Of a DNA stretch of 11,634 nucleotides, positions 1 to 6,250 are shown piece after piece. The notes beneath the pieces are model-generated. The model searched no databases. It saw only the letters and a program-made list of their open reading frames with translations, and was not told the origin of the DNA. Position 1 is the first letter of the stretch. Each line of letters opens with the position of its first letter. Origin of the DNA: an uncultured Collinsella sp. (GTDB taxonomy: Bacteria; Actinomycetota; Coriobacteriia; Coriobacteriales; Coriobacteriaceae); assembly GCA_900756725.1 (NCBI GenBank), contig CAAELJ010000039.1:1-11634 (forward strand). The letters are read 5' to 3'. A program made the translations under genes and the position numbers.

Positions 1-1
1 G

Positions 2-1465
2 TGGCGCCCCGATCTTGAGGTCTTTACCTCCATCAGCATTCCCCACGATTGGTATCGCGAGACCATGCGCCGCCAGGCCGTGGTCAACGCCAACGTGACC
101 TTCCGTCTGCGCATCGAGGGCGACGACGGCGAGTTTTCCGAAGAGGACTTCTGCTACCCCAAGGGCATCGAAGACTACGTGCTCGAGAAGGTCGGTACCG
201 ACTACCTCACCGAGCCCTTCTTTATCGAGGCCGACCGTCGCGGTCGTGACCGCGAGGACCTGCCCGACTACAACGTCAAGATTACCGCGTGCATGTGCTT
301 CTCGCGCACCTTCATGATGCAGGAGTACTACCACAACTCGTCATGGCTCGAGAACGGCGGCTCACCCGAGAAGGCTGCCCGTAGCGCTCTGACCAGCGCC
401 ATCGATGCCTACATTAAGCAACAGGGCAAGTACAACAAAAACGAGAGCGGCATCAAATGGCAGGACGTCCAGGACTGCCTGGTGCTGGTGACCAACTGCT
501 TCTCCACCCAGACGTCCTACGAAAACCAGACTAAGAAGGCCATCAACAACCGCTTTATCCAGCAGGCTATGACGGCCTTCTTTAAGGAGCGCCTCTCGAC
601 TTACCTGATCGAGAACAAAGACGCCGCCAACAAGATCATGGAGCAGGTGCTCATCAACAAGCGTTCGCGCGAGAACGCCGAGAAAACGCGCCAGAGTATC
701 AAAACCAACCTGCAGCAGAAGACCGACATGGCCAACCGCGTGCAGAAGTTCATCGACTGCCGCTCCAAGGACAAGAGCCGCCGCGAGATCTACATCGTAG
801 AGGGTGACTCGGCAGCAGGTGCCATTCGCACCTCGCGCGATGCCGAGTTCCAGGGCGTCATGCCCGTCCGCGGCAAGATCCTCAACTGCCTGAAGGAGGA
901 TTATCCGCGCATCTTTAAGTCCGACATCATCATGGACCTCATGCGCGTACTGGGCTGCGGTGTGGAGATCAAGGACAAGCGCATCAAGAACCTTGGCGCC
1001 TTCGACCTGGACAACCTCAACTGGAACAAGGTCATCATCTGTACGGACGCCGACGTCGACGGCTATCACATCCGTACGCTCGTGCTCACCATGCTCTACC
1101 GCCTGGTGCCCACGCTTATCGACGAGGGCTACGTGTATATCGCCGAATCGCCGCTCTACGAGATCAACTGCAAAGAGAAGACCTACTTTGCCTACACCGA
1201 GCTCGAAAAGAACGGCATCCTCAAGGAGATCGGCGACCAGAAGTGTTCCATCAACCGCTCCAAGGGTCTTGGTGAAAACGATCCGGACATGATGTGGCTC
1301 ACCACCATGAACCCCGAGACGCGCCGTCTGATCAAGGTGGAGCCCGAGGACGTCACCAAGATGGAGACCATGTTCAACCTTTTGCTGGGCAACGACGAGG
1401 CAGGCCGCAAGCGCCATATCTCCGAGCACGGCAAGGAATACCTTGACCAGCTGGACCTGCAGTAG
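2..1465 (+). CDS. parE: DNA topoisomerase IV-like subunit B (GyrB/ParE family), C-terminal part
   Basis: This is the ATPase/TOPRIM subunit of a type IIA topoisomerase, which works with the A subunit encoded next to it to pass one DNA duplex through another. The frame is already open at base 2, so the gene begins upstream and the N-terminal GHKL ATPase domain is missing; 487 residues are present. The opening WRPDLEVF matches the F-x-PD-x-x-IF segment of the transducer domain. The TOPRIM domain is clear: EGDSAAGA at fragment residues 267-274 carries the catalytic Glu, DADVDG at 349-354 carries the metal-binding Asp residues, and SKGLGE lies near 420-425. These motifs differ from the usual EGDSAGGS, DADVDGSH and YKGLGE, so this is a divergent paralogue, not housekeeping gyrase B. 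The choice of ParE over GyrB rests on the partner lacking a GyrA box and is less certain than the family. Confidence 0.9.
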   Translation, partial: WRPDLEVFTSISIPHDWYRETMRRQAVVNANVTFRLRIEGDDGEFSEEDFCYPKGIEDYVLEKVGTDYLTEPFFIEADRRGRDREDLPDYNVKITACMCFSRTFMMQEYYHNSSWLENGGSPEKAARSALTSAIDAYIKQQGKYNKNESGIKWQDVQDCLVLVTNCFSTQTSYENQTKKAINNRFIQQAMTAFFKERLSTYLIENKDAANKIMEQVLINKRSRENAEKTRQSIKTNLQQKTDMANRVQKFIDCRSKDKSRREIYIVEGDSAAGAIRTSRDAEFQGVMPVRGKILNCLKEDYPRIFKSDIIMDLMRVLGCGVEIKDKRIKNLGAFDLDNLNWNKVIICTDADVDGYHIRTLVLTMLYRLVPTLIDEGYVYIAESPLYEINCKEKTYFAYTELEKNGILKEIGDQKCSINRSKGLGENDPDMMWLTTMNPETRRLIKVEPEDVTKMETMFNLLLGNDEAGRKRHISEHGKEYLDQLDLQ

Positions 1466-1500
1466 CAGCAAATCGATAACGACGGCCCATAAGAAGTTCA

Positions 1501-1506
1501 AGAGGA
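1501..1506 (+). promoter_or_regulatory. Ribosome binding site of the subunit A gene
   Basis: AGAGGA lies four bases before a GTG at 1511. It supports GTG as the start, because the next in-frame Met lies well inside the protein and the lysine-rich N-terminus would otherwise be lost. Confidence 0.5.
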
Positions 1507-1510
1507 TATC

Positions 1511-3751
1511 GTGGCAAAGAAGAAGACGAAGAACCAGCCAAAGAAAAAGCAGGTCAACGCCGAGAACGTCATCGGCCTGCACTCCGAGGTCACCGACCAG
1601 CCGATCACGCAGACGCTCGAGGTCAACTACATGCCCTACGCCATGAGCGTCAACGTCTCGCGTGCGTTCCCCGAGATTGACGGCTTTAAGCCCTCGCACC
1701 GTAAGCTGCTCTACACCATGTACAAGATGGGCCTGCTCAAGGGCGAGCGCCAGAAGAGCGCCAACATCGTGGGCCAGACCATGAAGCTCAACCCGCACGG
1801 CGACGCCGCGATCTACGAGACGATGGTGCGTCTGGCCACCGGCAATGAGGCGCTGCTTGCCCCCTTCGTGGAGTCGAAGGGCAACTTTGGCAAGTACTAT
1901 TCGGGCGACCTGAGCTACGCCGCCTCGCGTTATACCGAGGCTAAGCTCTCCCCCATCAGCGCCGAGATCTTCAAGGACATCGACAAGGATCCGGTCGACT
2001 TCGTCGACAGCTACGACGGCGCCATGAAGGAGCCGCGCCTGTTGCCCACCACATTCCCCAACATTCTCGTCTCGGCCAACAAGGGCATCGGCGTCGCCAT
2101 GGCGTCCGACATCTGCGGTTTCAACCTCAACGAGGTCTGCACCGCCACGATGCACTACCTGCAGGATCCCGACTGCGACCTGCTCGAGTATATGCCCATG
2201 CCCGACTTCTCGACCGGCGGCGAGATTATCTACCGCCGCGAGGAGATGGAAAAGATCGTCGAGACCGGCCTTGGCAGCTTCCAGATTCGCTCCCGCTGGC
2301 GCTGGATTCCCGAAGAGCGCATCATCGAGGTCTACGAGATTCCCTACACCACCAAGACCGATGTCATCATCGAGCGCATCGTCAAGCTCTCCAAAGAAGG
2401 CAAGGTCAAAGAGATCGCCGACATCCGCGACGAGACCGACCTTTCGGGCTTGCGCATTGCCATCGACCTTAAGCGCGGCGTCGACCCCGACAAGCTCATG
2501 GCTAAGCTCTATCGCTCGACCACGCTGCAGGATTCATTCTCGTGCAACTTCAACGTGCTGGTCGACGGCTATCCCCGCGTTATGGGCGTGCGCCAGATCT
2601 TGCACGAGTGGGTCAAGTGGCGTATTGAGTCCACGCGTCGCCGCATTAACTTTGACCTGGGAAAAAAGTCCGAGCGTCTGCACCTGCTGCACGGCCTCGA
2701 GGCGATTCTGCTCGACATCGACAAGGCCATCGCCATCATCCGCGGCACCAAACTCGAGGCCGAGGTCGTGCCCAACCTTATGAAGGGTTTCGACATCGAC
2801 GAGACCCAGGCCGAGTTTGTTGCCGAGCTCAAGCTCCGCAACATCAACGAGGAGTACATCCTCAACCGCACCAAGGACATTGCCAAGCTTGAGGGCGAGA
2901 TTGCCGAACTTGAGGAGATCCTCTCCAGCGAGGAGAACATCAAGAAGGTCATCAGCGACGAGCTGGCTGCGGTCAACAAGAAGTATGTGATGCCGCGCCG
3001 TACGGGCAGGATTGAGCCCCATGAGGTCGTCGAGGTGAGCCTGGAGCCCGAGGTCGAGGAGTACCCGGTGACCATCATGCTCTCGCGCGATGGCTACCTA
3101 AAGAAGATGACGGACCGCGTGCTCAAGAAGGCGACCACGCTCAAGTACAAGGACGGCGACAAACCCTTTATCGAGTTCCCGTCCTCCAACACCCACGAGC
3201 TGCTGGTCTTTACCAACAAGAGCCAGGTGTACAAGTGCAAGGTTGCGGCGTTTGAGGACACCAAGTCGGCCCAGCTGGGCTCGTACCTGCCGACCGATCT
3301 TGAGATGGAACCCGACGAGTGCGTGATTTGGGTCATCGACCCCGAGGACTATAAGGCCGACGCTCTGTTTGTCTTTGAGAACGGCCGCGTGGTGCGCGTC
3401 GCGCTTGCCGGATACGTCACCAAGACCAACCGCAAGCGCCTGAAGAACGCCATCTACGGCGGCAGCAAGCTGCTGTATGCGCAGGTGCTCAACACAGATC
3501 GCGACATCGCGCTGGTCTCGAGCGACTACCGTCTGATGAACTTCAACACCTCGCTGCTCAAGACCAAGACGACCACCAACACGCAGGGCGTTCAGGCTTT
3601 TACGGCCAAGAAGGGCCGCTCGGTCACCACTGTCGGCACGACCGAGGAAATCCTTGGCGCCGGCGTCTCGGCCGAAAAGTTCACCGCGCAGAGCCTCCCC
3701 TCAGCCGGTGCCCTCATGAAGGAAAACGACATGCCGAGCTTGTTTGACTAG
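1511..3751 (+). CDS. parC: DNA topoisomerase IV-like subunit A (GyrA/ParC family)
   Basis: This is the DNA-cleaving subunit partnering the upstream B subunit. The 746 residues are close to the size of ParC and shorter than most GyrA proteins. The N-terminal tail is lysine-rich. The winged-helix region begins near YAMSVNVSRAF. The active-site tyrosine is Tyr141 in AASRYTEAKL, followed by the conserved DIDKDPVDF. A tower and coiled-coil region runs to about residue 490, and the rest looks like a beta-pinwheel with repeated strand motifs such as PVTIMLSRDGYLKKM. I see no QRRGGKG-type GyrA box, which argues for a decatenase or relaxing enzyme rather than a supercoiling gyrase. The gene starts with GTG 45 bp after the B subunit stop, so the two are almost certainly one operon. 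A GC hairpin follows the stop. Family is sure; the ParC label is an inference. Confidence 0.9.
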   Translation: MAKKKTKNQPKKKQVNAENVIGLHSEVTDQPITQTLEVNYMPYAMSVNVSRAFPEIDGFKPSHRKLLYTMYKMGLLKGERQKSANIVGQTMKLNPHGDAAIYETMVRLATGNEALLAPFVESKGNFGKYYSGDLSYAASRYTEAKLSPISAEIFKDIDKDPVDFVDSYDGAMKEPRLLPTTFPNILVSANKGIGVAMASDICGFNLNEVCTATMHYLQDPDCDLLEYMPMPDFSTGGEIIYRREEMEKIVETGLGSFQIRSRWRWIPEERIIEVYEIPYTTKTDVIIERIVKLSKEGKVKEIADIRDETDLSGLRIAIDLKRGVDPDKLMAKLYRSTTLQDSFSCNFNVLVDGYPRVMGVRQILHEWVKWRIESTRRRINFDLGKKSERLHLLHGLEAILLDIDKAIAIIRGTKLEAEVVPNLMKGFDIDETQAEFVAELKLRNINEEYILNRTKDIAKLEGEIAELEEILSSEENIKKVISDELAAVNKKYVMPRRTGRIEPHEVVEVSLEPEVEEYPVTIMLSRDGYLKKMTDRVLKKATTLKYKDGDKPFIEFPSSNTHELLVFTNKSQVYKCKVAAFEDTKSAQLGSYLPTDLEMEPDECVIWVIDPEDYKADALFVFENGRVVRVALAGYVTKTNRKRLKNAIYGGSKLLYAQVLNTDRDIALVSSDYRLMNFNTSLLKTKTTTNTQGVQAFTAKKGRSVTTVGTTEEILGAGVSAEKFTAQSLPSAGALMKENDMPSLFD

Positions 3752-3787
3752 AACGACGGCAGAACCGCCATAAGCTCTTAAAACGGT

Positions 3788-3824
3788 GGGGCCCGGAACG
3801 CAGCAACATCGCGCTCCGGGCCCC
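3788..3824. terminator. GC-rich hairpin between convergent genes, probable bidirectional terminator
   Basis: A perfect 10-bp stem (3788-3797 with 3815-3824, GGGGCCCGGA and its complement) continues past one A/C mismatch with three more pairs and closes on a 9-nt loop. It lies 37 bp after the topoisomerase A stop and 18 bp from the stop of the convergent ATPase gene. On the minus strand the stem is followed within a few bases by TTTT; on the plus strand there is no T-run. It is therefore a more convincing terminator for the minus-strand gene. Confidence 0.65.
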
Positions 3825-3841
3825 GCTCGTTGCAACGCATA

Positions 3842-5050
3842 TCATATGCCCCACACGGGAATCGCTTGGACATCCTTGGTAATAAGGTATGGATCCGGGG
3901 TTTGGCAGACAACGTGTCCAAACCCAATTTCATAGCCGGTCAGGCCCTCGAGACAGGAAAAATTCTTCACCGCATCTTTGCCCACCGTGGCCGACATCTT
4001 CACCTCGACGGGATGGAGAATATGGCCCTCTTGGATGAGCAAATCAATTTCGCGCTTCTTTTGGTCTCGATAGAACCATACGTCGCGAAGGCTCTTCCCC
4101 GTGTTCATAAAGCTCTTCAAAATTTCCGAGACAACGAACGTCTCAAATATATGCCCCGCCGCGGCCCCGTTGCGCAATTGCTCCGGCGTTATCCACCTCG
4201 TTAGATGACAAACAAGACCTGTATCCATAAAGAATATCTTAGGGGTCTTGGTCAGACGCTTATCGACATTAGGCCAAAAGGGCTCGACAATCCGAACGAT
4301 GTTCGACGCCTGCAAAACCGAGAGCCAAGCCTTCACCGTCTTACGGTCGACGTCAACGGTGTTTCCAATATCGGTGGCATTTAACAGTTGCCCCGTTCTC
4401 GCTGCGCACGCGACCATAAAGCTGTAGAACTTCGCCTCATCCTTTACGTTTACAAGATCGCGAACATCGCGTTCGAGATATGCGGCAACGTAGTCGGAAT
4501 AATAGGAGTCCCAATCGATATTTGGGTCTTGCAGTTCGGGCATCGAACCCCTATGGATGATGTTCCAAATATTTCCCGAAGACATCTTAGAGGCCAAGGA
4601 AACCTTTTTGGGGATATACGGACGAGGGCCCTGGGGACCACCAACGAGCTCGCGCAAGCTTAAAGAGGGCATCTCCAGAATTCTAATCCTCCCCGCCAAG
4701 GATTCGCTCACCCCTTTCATAAGGTGATATGTCTGGGATCCCGTGAGGACGATTCGGCCCTTCTCCTCTGATTGATCGACAACCCACTTCACCGGAGAAA
4801 AAAGCTCAGGCACGCGCTGAATCTCATCAATGATGATCGGCAGATCATGAGACTCGAAAAACAGGGCAGCATCCTCTTTTGCAAGAAGATAATCCCGCGG
4901 GTTCTCCATCGAAACATAGTCGAATCGGTCGCCTAGATGTTGCTTGAGAACCGTCGTCTTCCCAACTTGGCGCGCTCCGGTCACCAGGACAACTTTTCCC
5001 TGTCCCAGCATCGAATCTATCGTCTGTTCAATTTCGCGCTCGATGTACAT
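3842..5050 (-). CDS. AAA+ ATPase with C-terminal DUF4143 domain
   Basis: A 402-residue P-loop ATPase of the AAA/DUF4143 family, common in bacteria and often tied to mobile or accessory regions; the cellular role of the family is largely unknown. Walker A is GARQVGKT at residues 25-32, Walker B is LPIIIDEIQ at 70-78, and a sensor-like TGSQ lies at 103-106. The C-terminal half (roughly 200-400) is the DUF4143 domain. Its last part carries FYRDQKKREIDLLI followed by PVEVK, resembling the E/D...EVK core of a PD-(D/E)XK nuclease fold. Whether it cuts DNA cannot be told from sequence. The frame stays open upstream to a TTG at 5089, but a GGGAGG seven bases before the ATG at 5050 makes that the likely start. 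The gene seems to be transcribed alone. Base composition is more AT-rich than the topoisomerase genes, which would fit acquisition. Confidence 0.85.
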   Translation of the reverse strand: MYIEREIEQTIDSMLGQGKVVLVTGARQVGKTTVLKQHLGDRFDYVSMENPRDYLLAKEDAALFFESHDLPIIIDEIQRVPELFSPVKWVVDQSEEKGRIVLTGSQTYHLMKGVSESLAGRIRILEMPSLSLRELVGGPQGPRPYIPKKVSLASKMSSGNIWNIIHRGSMPELQDPNIDWDSYYSDYVAAYLERDVRDLVNVKDEAKFYSFMVACAARTGQLLNATDIGNTVDVDRKTVKAWLSVLQASNIVRIVEPFWPNVDKRLTKTPKIFFMDTGLVCHLTRWITPEQLRNGAAAGHIFETFVVSEILKSFMNTGKSLRDVWFYRDQKKREIDLLIQEGHILHPVEVKMSATVGKDAVKNFSCLEGLTGYEIGFGHVVCQTPDPYLITKDVQAIPVWGI

Positions 5051-5057
5051 AGAATCG

Positions 5058-5063
5058 CCTCCC
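5058..5063 (-). promoter_or_regulatory. Shine-Dalgarno that fixes the ATPase start
   Basis: GGGAGG on the minus strand, seven bases before the ATG at 5050-5048. No comparable site precedes the TTG further upstream at 5089, so the shorter 402-residue protein is preferred. Confidence 0.7.
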
Positions 5064-5102
5064 GTTATGGAGCCTATTATCTCGTACAAACGTTAATTGG
5101 TC

Positions 5103-5129
5103 AAAATCGGGAGCGCTACTCCCGATTTT
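5103..5129. repeat. Perfect 11-bp inverted repeat upstream of the ATPase gene
   Basis: AAAATCGGGAG (5103-5113) and its exact complement (5119-5129) surround a 5-nt spacer. Each strand ends the stem in TTTT, so it could act as a terminator in either direction. It could also be a dimeric operator, as it lies about 50 bp upstream of the minus-strand ATPase start and directly before the plus-strand gene stub. The sequence does not decide between these. Confidence 0.6.
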
Positions 5130-5139
5130 CACTCACAGT

Positions 5140-5325
5140 CTTCTGCCCGATTCTGGCCCCAGCAGGGTCTCAGAAATTGCCAAGCGTATGGGCGTCACCA
5201 GCAACTATGCAAGTCAATACAAACGCCATCTCCTCGAGGACAGCGTTATCGGAGAACGTGGACGCGGCCTCGTCGGCTTCGACATCCCCGCGTTCAGGGA
5301 ATTCTTGAACGAGAAGGCGTTTTAG
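5140..5325 (+). pseudogene. C-terminal stub of an ATP-binding protein (winged-helix end)
   Basis: Reading frame 1 gives about 61 residues ending at TAG 5323-5325. The core includes VSEIAKRMGVTSNYASQYKR, then VIGERGRGLVGFDIP. As I recall the family, this is the C-terminal helix-turn-helix typical of a group of actinobacterial AAA ATPases (ATP-binding proteins whose ends read EIA-x-R-x-GV...YASxYxRxL...VIGERGRG). There is no start codon or ATPase core upstream; readable homology stops close to the inverted repeat ending at 5129. I read it as the remnant of a plus-strand ATPase gene whose 5' part was lost, possibly when the minus-strand DUF4143 ATPase arrived. The match is from memory of the family. 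Confidence 0.6.
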
Positions 5326-5355
5326 CACACCGGAATTGTCCGCTGGAGCATCGTT

Positions 5356-5420
5356 GCATGGCAATCAGCATTCCTCTTGGTAAGGACAGCAAACATTTCC
5401 GCTAGTGTTGATTGCCATGC
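5356..5420. repeat. 17-bp inverted repeat with 31-nt loop beyond the flavoprotein gene end
   Basis: GCATGGCAATCAGCATT (5356-5372) pairs with AGTGTTGATTGCCATGC (5404-5420): the outer 12 bp are perfect and the inner 5 include two G-T wobbles. It lies 13 bp beyond the minus-strand stop at 5434 and could end that transcript, but no T-run follows on either strand. A small repeat remnant is the alternative. Confidence 0.5.
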
Positions 5421-5433
5421 GCTCTTCGAGCCC

Positions 5434-5964
5434 TTAGGCGAGCTTGCGAGCGAGCTCTCGCACCTCTTCCAGCTTGGGCGACGATGCCATGCTGTCGCGC
5501 TCGGTCATACCGCTGATGGTGACAATGCCCTGGTCCTCCCACTTGCAGTACGCGCAGGTTGACTTGTACATAGCGATCGCCGCATCATAGACGCCCTCGC
5601 TGTGGCTATCGAGCAAAAGGGCCGTCTTGGTGAACGGGAAGCCCGTAGCACCGAAGGCGTACAGGCGGTCGATAGCGGCCTTCTCCTGCGCAGTGATATC
5701 AAACCAGTAGATGGGCGAAGCGAAGACAACCATATCGGCGCCTTTCAGCGACTCGATCACGTCGGCCATGTCATCCTTCTGCACGCAAGTGCCCTCATGG
5801 GCGAAGCAATACTGGCACCCCAGGCAACCAGCGATCTTCTTGCTGGCAACGCGAACGACCTCGACCGCATTGCCGCCCTCACGCGCGGTCTCGGCAAACG
5901 CCTCGACCATGGTGTCGGTATTGGCGCCCTTACGTGGGCTGCCGCTCAATACAACGATATTCAT
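5434..5964 (-). CDS. Flavodoxin-fold NAD(P)H-dependent oxidoreductase, iron-sulfur flavoprotein-like
   Basis: A 176-residue flavoprotein of the NADPH-dependent FMN reductase / iron-sulfur flavoprotein type, a soluble cytoplasmic electron-transfer enzyme. The FMN phosphate loop is SGSPRKGANT at residues 7-16 and the second flavin contact is SPIYW at 83-87. Between them lie Cys47, Cys50, Cys53 and Cys60 (C-x2-C-x2-C-x6-C), the compact spacing seen in iron-sulfur flavoproteins that hold a 4Fe-4S cluster. Three further cysteines are scattered elsewhere, including C-x2-C near residues 137-140. The length is typical. The start is supported by AAGGAGG nine bases before the ATG. The gene stands alone, with a hairpin beyond its stop. 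The physiological electron acceptor cannot be named. Family assignment is firm; cluster binding is inferred from the cysteines. Confidence 0.85.
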   Translation of the reverse strand: MNIVVLSGSPRKGANTDTMVEAFAETAREGGNAVEVVRVASKKIAGCLGCQYCFAHEGTCVQKDDMADVIESLKGADMVVFASPIYWFDITAQEKAAIDRLYAFGATGFPFTKTALLLDSHSEGVYDAAIAMYKSTCAYCKWEDQGIVTISGMTERDSMASSPKLEEVRELARKLA

Positions 5965-6001
5965 AGGAATCTCCCTCCTTCATGCCGCAGGCGCGCGGCA
6001 C

Positions 6002-6020
6002 GTTTTCTTGTAACCAAAAC
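6002..6020. promoter_or_regulatory. Imperfect palindrome upstream of the flavoprotein gene
   Basis: GTTTT and AAAAC flank a 9-nt centre, 38-56 bp upstream of the flavoprotein start. Position and symmetry would suit an operator for a redox or MarR/HxlR-type repressor, but no such regulator is encoded nearby. Weak. Confidence 0.2.
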
Positions 6021-6100
6021 GAATGGAGCTATTCAGTCGCCTGTAGATCGCATCTCTCGTTCGCGCTCTCCAAAGAATGTGCAAGCAGAAGCATCATGGG

Positions 6101-6159
6101 TATTGATCGGCGCCGATATGGATCACGACATGAAACCGTAAGGGTTGGCCAGAGGTTGC
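6101..6159 (+). repeat. Copy A of a 59-bp repeat containing a gene end (reads LIGADMDHDMKP, stop)
   Basis: This segment is about 78% identical to 11403-11461, including the sequence after the stop. In the shared frame copy A reads VLIGADMDHDMKP and stop at 6138-6140; copy B reads MLIRTDMNRDMKP and stop. Many base differences fall at third codon positions (ATC/ATT, GAT/GAC, GAC/GAT, AAA/AAG), as expected if both derive from the 3' ends of related protein genes. The residues just upstream also correspond (EAS against EVS). I do not recognise the family. No start codon with a ribosome site is apparent, so I treat it as a gene-end remnant. Confidence 0.5.
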
Positions 6160-6205
6160 TAGATTCAGTAGCTCGCAGCAATAGAGCGAATGACGACTTC
6201 GGCGA

Positions 6206-6211
6206 TATAAT
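6206..6211 (+). promoter_or_regulatory. Candidate -10 box of the DUF262 gene
   Basis: A perfect TATAAT lies 39 bp before the ATG at 6251. No good -35 hexamer is present at 16-18 bp spacing, so expression may be weak or need an activator. Confidence 0.4.
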
Positions 6212-6250
6212 CTGTCCATCTTGATTGTTCCTGCGCGGAAGGTACAGCTC

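Noticed and set aside
362..2155. A 597-residue open frame on the minus strand across the two topoisomerase genes
   Set aside because: It is antisense to two clear topoisomerase genes, spans their junction and has a low-complexity Val/Leu/Asp composition typical of a mirror frame in high-G+C DNA.
3830..4204. Plus-strand open frame within the DUF4143 ATPase region
   Set aside because: It is antisense to the ATPase, which has Walker motifs and a good ribosome site; the plus frame shows no family features.
5602..6141. A 179-residue plus-strand frame ending in DMKP
   Set aside because: Most of it is antisense to the flavoprotein gene. Only the last part (about 6101-6140), outside that gene, is supported by the second copy at 11403-11461, so I kept just the repeat.
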